A DNA stretch of 64,000 bases from Angomonas deanei (lineage: Eukaryota > Euglenozoa > Kinetoplastea > Trypanosomatida > Trypanosomatidae): contig LR877146.1 in assembly GCA_903995115.1 (NCBI GenBank), positions 1,054,001-1,118,000 of the forward strand, read 5' to 3'. Below are positions 30,948-39,718 of this stretch, in pieces. The first letter of the stretch is position 1, and each line of letters starts with the position of its first letter. The position numbers and the translations under genes are program-made. The notes under the pieces are model-generated. The model saw only the letters and a list, made by a program, of their open reading frames with translations, was not told where the DNA came from and ran no database searches.

Positions 30948-31341
30948 CCATTCTTAGTTTTTCTACGATAACTAATTCTTTTTTTTTTTTTTTTGTAACT
31001 TAATAACCAGTTGAAACTTGTAAATTATGGTAGATGGACACTGGAACGTTTTTTTTTGTCCTACGATACTAATAATAATAATGATAATTTTAATACATGA
31101 CTTTATTTTCAGAAAACATTTTATGGTACTTTCAATCTTTATTTCCCCTCGAAAACGTGTCGAACTTACTTGAATCCAGTATTTCTAATTACAAATCAAA
31201 AATGGCACCGGTGCGTCCTCTGATTGGTTGTAGGGCTACTCACAACACTCCCCTTTTTACCTTTACCATCTTCATTGAGGTATTTTTGTTGCTTCGTCGA
31301 CAGAAACAATAGTAAAATAATAGAAAACAAAAGAAGGCGAA
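30948..31341. other. Intergenic spacer
   Basis: About 390 bases. A 71-codon ATG frame at 31097-31312 is not convincing; it includes a T-T-T-T-C-A-G acceptor (AG near 31111-31112) probably used by the next gene. Confidence 0.5.
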
Positions 31342-33921
31342 ATGCTGTCGGTTAGGGGAAGGGCCACCAGAGCGCCACACACTACCGCTAGTGCGTGTTG
31401 GATATCTGCTCGTTGCTACACTTCTTTTCCGCAGTTTTCAACCTCACCAGCCGTATCGACCAGTAAGCCGATGGGAGGGATACTTCGTCATCCGGTCGAC
31501 CCTACCGCGTGGATTCAGTACACCCAGATCAGAAGAAGCGATCTTTTGCTCCTGTACCAATACTTACAAGAGAAATCCGTGTTTGGTAAACTCTTCTCCA
31601 AGAATAACGATAACAACAACAATGACAAGGGTAAGGACAAAAAGAAGAAGGACGACAACGACAATGATGGCAATCAAGGTGAGTCCGAGGAGGACGAAGA
31701 CCCCACGTACAAGATCTTACCACCGACGTGCATGTTTGTGCTGCTCATGTACATCATGTCCTTCCTCCTCTACTGGATGGAGCGACCCTCCGGCGGCCAT
31801 ACTGGGTGGGCCTCCCTCTATGAGCACGTGGGTGACATTGTAGCGATTGACCTCTACAGCAACTACGCCCAGGTGTACTTGCTGAACGGCAAGAAGATGT
31901 ACGTTGGTCTCGCGCACGACAAGCACACTCAGGCAAAGCTAGATCATCTCAGTGACGCGTACGCCGCAGAGGTGCAAAAGCAAAAGAAGGCCGATGCGGA
32001 CCTCCTGGCCGCATTCGAAAAGAAGAAGGAAAAGGCAAAGAGCGAGGAGGAGGTGGGTGAGCCACCACACGTCAAGGACCGCAGCAAGCAGCCGGACACG
32101 CTGCAGATCAACTTTAGAGGTACCCCCATTGCGGAGACGGCACTCAGTGCCATGGGGGTCTTTGCCTGGGTCGTACCGTTCATTTTCTTTCCCGTGTTCG
32201 TCATGTTTCTCTCGCAGTTCATCGGAAGTAGCATGAGCAATGCCGTCACCGCGGCCAAGGGGAAAAGCAAAGTAAAGGACATGGCCTTCAAACTGGAAAA
32301 GAACTGCAACACCCGTTTTCGTGATATTGCCGGCATGAAGGAGCCAAAAGGTGAAATTACGGAAATTGTCGACTTTCTCCGACACCCCGAGCGCTACACG
32401 CGACTAGGTGCCAAAATACCCACCGGTGCGCTTCTACTAGGACCGCCCGGCACTGGTAAAACACTCCTTGCCAAGGCGGTGGCCGGAGAAAGTGATGTGG
32501 GGTTCATTCCCGTCACGGGGTCCGACTTTGTGGAGCTGTACGTGGGTATGGGTGCCCTGCGCGTGCGGCAGCTCTTCGCCGAAGCCAAGAAGCAACGTTG
32601 TATCGTTTACATTGACGAGATTGATGCGATCGGACTCAAGCGACAGGGCGCGGGCCAGGGAGAGAAGCAAGAACAAGAGCAGACGCTGAACGAGCTTCTC
32701 ACGCAGTTGGACGGTTTCAACACGGGTAAGAGAGGCGACGTGATGGTGCTGGCCAGCAGCAATGTGGCGCAGGAGGCGCTAGATCCGGCCCTTATTCGCC
32801 CAGGACGGTTTGACCGTATTATCCACGTCGACTCCCCTGTGCTGACGGAGCGGATTGATATATTCAAGGTGCACTTGTCGAAACTGAAACTCACCGACAA
32901 GGTGGAGGAGAAGGAAACCCCAACAGAGGCGACAGACAAGTCGGTCGAAGAAACAGAGGAGAAACCCGCAGAGAATAAAGAAGAAAAGATGCAGCCTCCA
33001 GTAGAAGTCAACACCACTGAGACTCGTGTGGTGGTATCGTCCATAGAAGAAGAGCGAACAAAGGACGAGTCCCTCCGAGAAGAAGAATCGAAAGGTCAGT
33101 CCTCCTTCGACTTTCGCAGCTTGCTGCTGCACAAAACAGACGAAGAGCGTGTTCTCATTGACTCCTATGCCAAGCGCATGTCCAACCTTTGCCCAGGCTT
33201 CGTCGGAGCCGATATTGCGAATGTGTGCAACGAGGCGGCCATTCTTGCTGCCCGAGAGAACGCCACGCACGTGAACATTCACCATTTGGAACGGTCCATC
33301 GATCGTGTCATTGCGGGTATTGAACACCGCAGCCGGGTGATGAGTGACTTTGAGAAGAATGTGGTGGCCCACCACGAGGCTGGTCACGCGGTGGCGGGTT
33401 GGTTCCTAAACCGTGCCGACCCTCTCATGAAGGTGTCCATCGTCCCCCGCGGTGGGTCGGCCCTGGGGTATGCGCAGTACTTGCCGAATGAAAACTACAC
33501 CCGCACCGCCCAGGAAATGCGCGACTCGATCAAGGTGACGTTGGGTGGTCGTGTGGCGGAGAAGATCTTCTTTAACCACCTCTCCACCGGTGCCTCCGAT
33601 GACTTGCGTAAGGTGGGGAAGGCGGCGTACGGCTATGTGGCCTCCTTCGGGAAAGGTGCGGTCTACCCAGCACCCGGCACAAGCGAGACGCGCTATGTGA
33701 AGCCCTACGGCGCCCACCGGTCCAACGAGTACGACAAGGAGGCGAAGGAACTGGTTGATGGGCTTTTTCAGGAAACCTACGATCTCTTGCTGGCGCACAA
33801 GGAGGACATGGAGAAGCTGGCCAAGCACTTGCTCAAACATGAACTGTTGACCTATCACGATGTGGTCATGTACTTGGGGAACCGTGAGGAACGTGCGTCG
33901 GATAAGCGGAAAGGAGTCTAA
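31342..33921 (+). CDS. Mitochondrial m-AAA/FtsH-type zinc metalloprotease
   Basis: An 859-residue AAA protease. The N-terminus is Arg/Ser-rich, typical of a mitochondrial presequence. Two membrane segments (about residues 132-150 and 270-293) flank an intermembrane-space region, as in AFG3/paraplegin-type m-AAA proteases. The AAA module has Walker A G-P-P-G-T-G-K-T (residue 367), Walker B Y-I-D-E-I-D-A (423) and R-P-G-R-F-D-R arginine-finger region. The zinc site H-E-A-G-H starts at residue 678. It would degrade and remodel inner-membrane proteins. An unusual acidic Glu/Lys/Thr-rich insert of roughly 80 residues (about 520-600) interrupts the AAA small domain. An acidic Asn/Asp/Lys-rich stretch lies at residues 92-122. 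Confidence 0.92.
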   Translation: MLSVRGRATRAPHTTASACWISARCYTSFPQFSTSPAVSTSKPMGGILRHPVDPTAWIQYTQIRRSDLLLLYQYLQEKSVFGKLFSKNNDNNNNDKGKDKKKKDDNDNDGNQGESEEDEDPTYKILPPTCMFVLLMYIMSFLLYWMERPSGGHTGWASLYEHVGDIVAIDLYSNYAQVYLLNGKKMYVGLAHDKHTQAKLDHLSDAYAAEVQKQKKADADLLAAFEKKKEKAKSEEEVGEPPHVKDRSKQPDTLQINFRGTPIAETALSAMGVFAWVVPFIFFPVFVMFLSQFIGSSMSNAVTAAKGKSKVKDMAFKLEKNCNTRFRDIAGMKEPKGEITEIVDFLRHPERYTRLGAKIPTGALLLGPPGTGKTLLAKAVAGESDVGFIPVTGSDFVELYVGMGALRVRQLFAEAKKQRCIVYIDEIDAIGLKRQGAGQGEKQEQEQTLNELLTQLDGFNTGKRGDVMVLASSNVAQEALDPALIRPGRFDRIIHVDSPVLTERIDIFKVHLSKLKLTDKVEEKETPTEATDKSVEETEEKPAENKEEKMQPPVEVNTTETRVVVSSIEEERTKDESLREEESKGQSSFDFRSLLLHKTDEERVLIDSYAKRMSNLCPGFVGADIANVCNEAAILAARENATHVNIHHLERSIDRVIAGIEHRSRVMSDFEKNVVAHHEAGHAVAGWFLNRADPLMKVSIVPRGGSALGYAQYLPNENYTRTAQEMRDSIKVTLGGRVAEKIFFNHLSTGASDDLRKVGKAAYGYVASFGKGAVYPAPGTSETRYVKPYGAHRSNEYDKEAKELVDGLFQETYDLLLAHKEDMEKLAKHLLKHELLTYHDVVMYLGNREERASDKRKGV

Positions 33922-34161
33922 GATGACGGATACTACAACTATTATTACTTTTTTTTTTTTTTGTTAGTGCAGACGAAAAAACTGTTTCTAATCACAATAT
34001 AATGAATACCCTAATATTCATCCCATTTGGGCTTTATTTCTGTATTCCGTTGTGTTTTGCGCCATTGTTTTATGGACTTGGTGGATGTAAACTCTATTTC
34101 ATCTTTACTTTTCCGCCTCGATCTAGTATTTTTTCAAAGCGTTTTTCATCTAATCACAGCC

Positions 34162-35016
34162 ATGTATCCTTGGATAGAACCCTTCACAGGTACCGATGTC
34201 CGCGTCTGGATGGGCAACAATGTGGATGTGTGTGCCGTGCTGTGTTTTCTCTACCTCGGTATGATCCGTTATGGTCCCAACATTTGCAAGAGTGTCTTTG
34301 GCGAGAAGGGCGACTCCCCCGACCCGGCGTGGCTGCGGTATGCGATGGTGCTCTGGAACCTCTTCCTCTCCGCCTTCTCTTGCTCCGGCATGATCGTGAT
34401 GGTGCCGGCGCTTATCAAGCAGTTCGCCAAGGACGGCTGGCACAACACCCTGTGCATCCACCACGACGAGCTTCTCTACTCCACCACAGTTGGCTTCTGG
34501 ACTGGATTCTTTGTCATCTCCAAGACCTTCGAGCTCATGGATACCGTCTTTCTCGTCCTCCAGAAGCAGAAGCTTCCTCCCTTCCTTCACTGGTACCACC
34601 ATGTCTCCGTGCTCATCTTCGCCTGGATGAGCTACACGGTTGGTAACTCTACCATGGCCATTTTTGCTGCCATGAACATTACAGTCCACACCATCATGTA
34701 CTTTTACTTTGCCGTGTGCGCCATGGGCCTGAAGCGCATCGCGCGCCCCTTCGCCAAGTTCATCACCACGATTCAGATCTTGCAGATGGTGGGCGGCTCT
34801 GTCGTGACCTTTTACAGCTTTGTCGTCAATTTCCAGTCCTACCAGAACGGCATTGACGACGTCAACAAGCTCCCTTGCGCTGTGAACAAGGCCACCGCCC
34901 GCTTCGGTTCCATCATGTACCTCTCGTACCTGTACCTGTTTAGCAAGCTGTTTGTGAACTCTTACATGAGGAAGCCTGTCCCCCGCGGTGAGAAGCCCGC
35001 CAAGAAGGCCGAGTAA
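34162..35016 (+). CDS. ELO: ELO-family fatty-acid elongase, copy 1
   Basis: A 284-residue polytopic ER protein. The ELO signature H-W-Y-H-H (residues 143-147) and the K-x-x-E/D-x-x-D element (F-E-L-M-D-T-V) are present, with about seven hydrophobic segments. The Lys-rich end (K-P-A-K-K-A-E) could serve ER retention. ELO enzymes carry out the condensing step of fatty-acid elongation; trypanosomatids use a series of them for de novo synthesis. ATG 34162 is chosen because it matches the start of the second copy and the sequence upstream is unrelated. It is almost identical to the gene at 35329 except for a block around the histidine box. Substrate chain length cannot be told. Confidence 0.92.
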   Translation: MYPWIEPFTGTDVRVWMGNNVDVCAVLCFLYLGMIRYGPNICKSVFGEKGDSPDPAWLRYAMVLWNLFLSAFSCSGMIVMVPALIKQFAKDGWHNTLCIHHDELLYSTTVGFWTGFFVISKTFELMDTVFLVLQKQKLPPFLHWYHHVSVLIFAWMSYTVGNSTMAIFAAMNITVHTIMYFYFAVCAMGLKRIARPFAKFITTIQILQMVGGSVVTFYSFVVNFQSYQNGIDDVNKLPCAVNKATARFGSIMYLSYLYLFSKLFVNSYMRKPVPRGEKPAKKAE

Positions 35017-35328
35017 GTTTAACGTGTTTTTTTTTTTTTTCTTATCGTATGATCTATCTTTTCCTTAACTAATATAGACGGTAATAAATAAATAAAAATA
35101 AAAACAGATCTTCTTAATAAAACAAGTCAAATCTTTAACTAATTAAAAGCAGTAGAGACTTAGCTACAAGTTAGCTATACTGTAAAAACAACATGATTTA
35201 CATCTTTTACCTGTCTGATACGATTATCAGAACTGTCACTATCTTTTTCGACTTGATAACTCACCTACTCCCCTCCTCCTTTTTCTCAAGTGATATAAAC
35301 TAAAAAAAAAAAAAGTCTTCTCACAGCC
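35017..35328. other. Spacer between the elongase copies
   Basis: About 310 A/T-rich bases unrelated to the region upstream of copy 1, apart from the final CACAGCC before the ATG. No gene. Confidence 0.6.
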
Positions 35329-36183
35329 ATGTATCCTTGGATAGAACCCTTCACAGGTACCGATGTCCGCGTCTGGATGGGCAACAATGTGGATGTGTGT
35401 GCCGTGCTGTGTTTTCTCTACCTCGGTATGATCCGTTATGGCCCCAACATTTGCAAGAGTGTCTTTGGCGAGAAGGGCAACTCCCCCGACCCGGCGTGGC
35501 TGCGGTATGCGATGGTGCTCTGGAACCTCTTCCTCTCCGCCTTCTCTTGCTCCGGCATGATTGTGATGGTGCCGGCGCTTATCAAGCAGTTCGCCAAGGA
35601 TGGCTGGCACAACACCCTGTGCATCCACCACGACGAGCTCCTCTACTCCACCACGGTTGGTTTCTGGACCGGTCTGTTCGCTCTTTCTAAAATCTTTGAG
35701 CTTATCGACACTGTCTTTCTTGTCCTTCAGAAGCAGAAGCTCCCTCCCTTTCTCCACTGGTACCACCACGTGTCCGTCCTTATATTTTCTTGGATGAGCT
35801 ACACGGTTGGTAACTCTACCATGGCCATTTTTGCTGCCATGAACATTACGGTCCACACCATCATGTACTTTTACTTTGCCGTGTGCGCCATGGGCCTGAA
35901 GCGTATTGCGCGCCCCTTCGCCAAGTTCATCACCACGATTCAGATCTTGCAGATGGTGGGCGGCTCTGTCGTGACCTTTTACAGCTTTGTCGTCAATTTC
36001 CAGTCCTACCAGAACGGCATCGACGACGTCAACAAGCTCCCTTGCGCTGTGAACAAGGCCACCGCCCGCTTCGGTTCCATCATGTACCTCTCGTACCTGT
36101 ACCTGTTTAGCAAGCTGTTTGTGAACTCTTACATGAGGAAGCCCGCCCCTCGCGGCGAGAAGCCCGCCAAGAAGGCCGAGTAA
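35329..36183 (+). CDS. ELO: ELO-family fatty-acid elongase, copy 2
   Basis: A second 284-residue elongase with the same H-W-Y-H-H box and topology. By eye I count eight residue differences from copy 1, six of them within about 40 residues next to the histidine box (L/F, A/V, L/I, I/T, I/M, S/A), plus Asn for Asp early and Ala for Val near the end. The same block also holds most silent differences, while the rest is nearly identical, a mosaic that suggests gene conversion between copies with the block spared or selected. The block falls in membrane helices that would line the acyl pocket in ELO proteins, so a chain-length difference is possible (inference). Confidence 0.92.
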   Translation: MYPWIEPFTGTDVRVWMGNNVDVCAVLCFLYLGMIRYGPNICKSVFGEKGNSPDPAWLRYAMVLWNLFLSAFSCSGMIVMVPALIKQFAKDGWHNTLCIHHDELLYSTTVGFWTGLFALSKIFELIDTVFLVLQKQKLPPFLHWYHHVSVLIFSWMSYTVGNSTMAIFAAMNITVHTIMYFYFAVCAMGLKRIARPFAKFITTIQILQMVGGSVVTFYSFVVNFQSYQNGIDDVNKLPCAVNKATARFGSIMYLSYLYLFSKLFVNSYMRKPAPRGEKPAKKAE

Positions 36184-36320
36184 GCTCGCCCATTAGAAAC
36201 TTTTAGCGTTAACTCTTATCGATAAGTGGTTTGTGTCCCTGCTGCTCTCTTCACACATAGAGGTAACAATAGCTGTCTGCTAACTTTCACCCACACTTTT
36301 TTCTTTTCCTCTCCCTCCAC

Positions 36321-36329
36321 TCTTAACAG
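36321..36329 (+). promoter_or_regulatory. Spliced-leader acceptor site
   Basis: A C/T-rich tract at 36299-36324 leads to A-A-C-A-G (AG at 36328-36329), two bases before ATG 36332, implying a very short 5' untranslated region, or use of an earlier AG. Confidence 0.4.
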
Positions 36330-36331
36330 TC

Positions 36332-37696
36332 ATGCAAGGTATGAACAATTTTAGTAATCGGTATGTGGCACCCCCACCTCCGATGCCCGCCGCCGCCGCG
36401 ATCCCATCTGCTCCTCCCAAAATAGAAGTGCGAGTGGAGGACCTTTTGCTAGTCGGCGGGGTGCACACCAATCATCACACTATTTTAGGGTTTAGCAAAG
36501 AAGGCTACGCCGTGTTGGAGGACTTCACCGTGGATGGGCTCTATGCCGTATTGCGCCTAGGGCACACGGTTTGTCGAACCGGATACCTCCACGAGGAGGG
36601 ATTTAGCGAAGAGGTGGTCAACAAGAGTAAACGGGAGTCCACCCAAGACAGTACGGGTCTGCTACACTCCGAGGTGACGACGGACGCCAATGGGGAGGCC
36701 GATATTGGTAGTGAGGAGGAGTTTGCGTTACAGGACGAAAACAATATTTCTCTTGGAGAGTGGAATGAGCGGTTTGAATATACCTTTAAGGAGGAAGGGG
36801 ACCGCTGCACGGTGGTGAGTAAGGAACAGGAGATGGCGGAAAGTAGGGTACAAAAGCGAAAACTGCAAGCACAACGCAAGCGAACGCGGGAAACCTACGA
36901 TAGTGAAAAAAGCAGCGTGCTCAATACACCCGTGCTAGGCCTTTCGTCGTTGGAGGCCGAGGTGAGCGGCCTGCTTCCTCCCTCCACCGCTACCACATCG
37001 CGCCGGAGTGCGGCGACACTTCCCTCCACCATCGACATTGAGCTGTGGCGAAGTTCGCGACACGGGGAGGGGATGATCGGGAAAGGCTCCCTGTCGGTCC
37101 CTAATGAAATATTGGCACAGCAGCAGCAGCAATCCAACTCGCTCTACATGAGCTCCTCCAGGGGGTATCAAACACGGAAAAAAAACGACGACATTTACAC
37201 CAAAACCATTTCTCTGCAAATGGCGTCGTACGATATGAAGTTGGGCGTTCAACTTCGATTCCGTGCGATTGGTGTGTTGGAGCGCCACCAACAGCAGCTG
37301 CTCGCTCAAATGATGTCTGCCAACACGAACACACTGCCCACCGCCAATCCGCTGTTGGCGGCCATGTTCGGACAGTACAACTCTCCTGGCATGATGGTGC
37401 CTCCGCCGCCGCTCTACACCCCAACCGGGATGGGCGCCACCGGCTGGCACGGCATGACGGGGGCGGGTATGAACCCTGCGGACGCCGCCGCCCTCTTTTC
37501 CTCTATGATGGCACACAATAATGCGGGCCCTCCCCCAGCCTATAATCCAATGCTCAACCGTAACGGCAGTGCGCCCTATCCGAATTACGGTCCTCCGCCT
37601 GGAGGGGCGGTGCTGGGTGAAGGGTACGGTGTCTTGGGTACGGCGGAGTCCACCCCGATACTCCCACTACCACCCGGCGATAACAGACCGCAGTAG
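36332..37696 (+). CDS. Met/Pro/Gly-rich protein, unknown function
   Basis: A 454-residue protein that I do not recognise. After a Pro/Ala-rich start, residues 30-165 look folded (alternating hydrophobic residues, G-Y-A-V-L-E-D-F-T-V and G-L-Y-A-V-L-R-L-G). Residues 165-200 are Lys/Arg/Gln-rich with R-K-L-Q-A-Q-R-K-R and could bind nucleic acid or act as a nuclear signal. The last 140 residues are Met, Pro, Ala and Gly-rich (M-M-V-P-P-P-P, M-G-A-T-G-W-H-G-M-T-G-A-G-M), as in many RNA-binding or condensate-forming proteins. A role in RNA metabolism is only a guess from composition. Confidence 0.65.
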   Translation: MQGMNNFSNRYVAPPPPMPAAAAIPSAPPKIEVRVEDLLLVGGVHTNHHTILGFSKEGYAVLEDFTVDGLYAVLRLGHTVCRTGYLHEEGFSEEVVNKSKRESTQDSTGLLHSEVTTDANGEADIGSEEEFALQDENNISLGEWNERFEYTFKEEGDRCTVVSKEQEMAESRVQKRKLQAQRKRTRETYDSEKSSVLNTPVLGLSSLEAEVSGLLPPSTATTSRRSAATLPSTIDIELWRSSRHGEGMIGKGSLSVPNEILAQQQQQSNSLYMSSSRGYQTRKKNDDIYTKTISLQMASYDMKLGVQLRFRAIGVLERHQQQLLAQMMSANTNTLPTANPLLAAMFGQYNSPGMMVPPPPLYTPTGMGATGWHGMTGAGMNPADAAALFSSMMAHNNAGPPPAYNPMLNRNGSAPYPNYGPPPGGAVLGEGYGVLGTAESTPILPLPPGDNRPQ

Positions 37697-37890
37697 GGTA
37701 GTCTCACCACGTGGAGTACCGACATTTAGTTCGTGCTACCTTCTCACCTTGGTGTTCTGTTGTAATGCGCATGTTAGGTGATGGTTTATCGTATTTTTGA
37801 CGTTTTCACTCCCATTTATACATTTTTTCTCCCTGATGCTTTCCAGTTTACTCGAGTTATCGTTAAGTTTTTGTTTGTTTGTTTGCAACT

Positions 37891-38763
37891 ATGGGAAAAA
37901 TTGAAATCACCGTCTGCGCCGCGCGCTCCCTCCACAACTCTCAGTCTGTCGGAGTGGCCGACCCCTACGTCCGCATCCTCATTGACGACAAGAACTACAA
38001 GACCAAGGTGGTGAAGGAAAACCTGACGCCGGAGTGGAATGAGACGTTCCGTTTCATGATTGCCGATGAAATGAGTTCCCAGCTTCGCTTTGAGGTTTGG
38101 AACAACCGCACGTTCAGCGATGATCTTCTGGGATACTACACCCTCTCCGTTGGTGGCCTCACGAAAGGGGTCGTGAAGGACCAGTGGTACATTCTGGAGA
38201 AGTCCAAGACGCAGGCAGAACTGCACGTTCGCATTCTGGCCCTCGACTTTGGCCGTGCGCCGAAGCCGGAGGAAGAGTGGATGGTTACCAGTGACATCAA
38301 GATTGACCCCGTCCAACGTGCCATTGAGGAGGGCCGCTACCGTCCAGGACAGAAAACCCAGCCGACGCCCCCTGCCGGTCCCCAGACGGTGCAGCAAGTA
38401 CCGGTCCAGCAAGTCCCCGTACAGCAGCAGCCTCAGTATGCCCCGCAACAGCCTCAGTATGCTCCTCAGCAGCAACAGTACGCTCCGCAACAGCCTCAGT
38501 ACGCTCTCCAACAGCCGCAATACGCCCCGCCGCCGCAGCAATACGCCCCACCGCCGCAGGGCTATCCGCAGCCCCCTCAGGGATACCAGCAGTACCCTCC
38601 TCAAGGTTATGCTCCTCCCCCGCAGGGGTACGCGCCGCCTCCCCAAGGCTACCCACCCCAGGGCTATCCTCCTCAGCAGGGATACCCGCCGCAGCAAGGT
38701 TATCCTCCCCAAGGTTACCCACCGCAGCAGGGCTATCCCCCGCAGCAGGGATACTACCGCTAA
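37891..38763 (+). CDS. C2-domain protein with Pro-Gln-Gly-Tyr repeat tail
   Basis: A 290-residue protein. Residues 1-125 form a C2 domain (G-K-I-E-I-T-V start, [15 protein letters not shown] and a V-W-N-N element), with Asp residues in D-P-Y that are typical of calcium and phospholipid binding. Residues 170-290 are repeats built from P-P-Q-G-Y and Q-Q-P-Q-Y-A-P units. Such tails occur in annexin VII and similar membrane-binding proteins and can phase-separate or anchor partners. The neighbouring gene has the same repeat without a C2 domain. The ATG at 37891 begins the C2 fold; the frame extends upstream only through T/G-rich untranslated sequence. Confidence 0.85.
   Translation: MGKIEITVCAARSLHNSQSVGVADPYVRILIDDKNYKTKVVKENLTPEWNETFRFMIADEMSSQLRFEVWNNRTFSDDLLGYYTLSVGGLTKGVVKDQWYILEKSKTQAELHVRILALDFGRAPKPEEEWMVTSDIKIDPVQRAIEEGRYRPGQKTQPTPPAGPQTVQQVPVQQVPVQQQPQYAPQQPQYAPQQQQYAPQQPQYALQQPQYAPPPQQYAPPPQGYPQPPQGYQQYPPQGYAPPPQGYAPPPQGYPPQGYPPQQGYPPQQGYPPQGYPPQQGYPPQQGYYR
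38421..38757 (+). repeat. Coding tandem repeat, PPQGY-type
   Basis: Degenerate repeats of about five to nine codons encoding Pro-Gln-Gly-Tyr units within the C2 protein, first as Q-P-Q-Y-A-P and then as P-P-Q-G-Y. Likely prone to copy-number change. Confidence 0.8.
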
Positions 38764-39019
38764 ACGTATCTATTGCCGTATGACACTCAACCTATTTATG
38801 TCTCGTGTATAAATTTGTTGAAGATTCTTTTTCGTTTCAATGGTTAAAAAAAAAACTCTATGCTATACACATAGGATAATTATTTTGCGTCATGTATTTA
38901 CCTTCTCATTTTCCTAAATCGTACTTCTCTGATGAATGCAAAGGTAAACTGCTTTCGTGTCGTTATTAGCTTTTCTGTCTACAGGTGCTTAACTGCCACT
39001 TTTGTCTTTCCCTCTCCTC

Positions 39020-39049
39020 TTTTTTTTTTTTTTTTTGTGTGTGTAAAAG
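39020..39049 (+). promoter_or_regulatory. Spliced-leader acceptor site
   Basis: A T tract of about 17 bases is followed by G-T-G-T-G-T-G-T-A-A-A-A-G (AG 39048-39049), about 11 bases before ATG 39061. Confidence 0.5.
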
Positions 39050-39060
39050 AACAGCCACAG

Positions 39061-39456
39061 ATGCAATATCAACCTCAAATTTTTTATCCCCAGGCTGCCA
39101 ACGGTACCGCCCAGGCGCCACCTGGTGTAGCGCAGCAGCCGCCCTACCCTCCGCAACAGCAAGGCTACCCACCCCAGGGTTATCCTCCTCAACAGGGGTA
39201 CCCTCCTCAACAAGGCTATCCTCCTCAACAAGGCTACCCGCCACAACAGGGATACCCGCCACAACAAGGTTATCCTCCCCAGCAAGGTTATCCTCCTCAG
39301 CAAGGCTATCCTCCTCAGCAGGGGTACCCTCCCCAGCAGGGCTACCCCCCACAGCAGCTCAACAATACGCCGTACTACGCTGGCGGTGGTCCGGGTTACC
39401 CCGCGTACAAGCCGCCCCAGGAAGCCGACCCCCGTAACTCCGGTTACAAGTACTAG
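39061..39456 (+). CDS. Pro-Gln-Gly-Tyr repeat protein without C2 domain
   Basis: A 131-residue protein starting [10 protein letters not shown]. Residues 30-100 are perfect or near-perfect P-P-Q-Q-G-Y units, followed by a Tyr/Gly/Pro-rich end ([13 protein letters not shown]). ATG 39061 is used because a long T tract and AG (39048-39049 and 39059-39060) lie directly before it; upstream in-frame codons translate that tract. It probably arose from the C2 gene next to it or shares its repeat by conversion. No catalytic motif. A partner or scaffold role with the C2 protein is inferred from the shared repeat only. Confidence 0.75.
   Translation: MQYQPQIFYPQAANGTAQAPPGVAQQPPYPPQQQGYPPQGYPPQQGYPPQQGYPPQQGYPPQQGYPPQQGYPPQQGYPPQQGYPPQQGYPPQQGYPPQQLNNTPYYAGGGPGYPAYKPPQEADPRNSGYKY
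39148..39357 (+). repeat. Coding tandem repeat, PPQQGY units
   Basis: About eleven copies of an 18-base unit encoding P-P-Q-Q-G-Y with mostly synonymous variation. Confidence 0.85.
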
Positions 39457-39718
39457 ATGAAATGATGGATTTGTTTCTCATTTTTGAAGCTCATTTTTTA
39501 CGCCTATTACAAGAAACTGAAAATGTATAAAACGGAGCACTTCCTTTATCCAAGGATCTGTGTTTATTTTTCTTATTTGCGTTCATATTTTCCAAATTTC
39601 CGCCCTACAAGAATGTTCGGTAAATGATTCTAATTGATTCAGAGAATAGCACAACACTTAGAATACTTTTCCTCTCTCTCATCCCCTAGTTCTCCCTTTT
39701 AGGTTTGGTAGTGGAGGA

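Noticed and set aside
31097-31312. 71-codon ATG frame before the m-AAA gene
   Set aside because: No motif, and it contains the likely trans-splice acceptor of the next gene.
34002-34646. ATG frame overlapping elongase copy 1
   Set aside because: It reads the elongase in the wrong frame and its upstream part is not shared with copy 2.
38421-39357. CRISPR-like regular repeats
   Set aside because: The 18-base period is a coding repeat for P-P-Q-Q-G-Y with no spacers.
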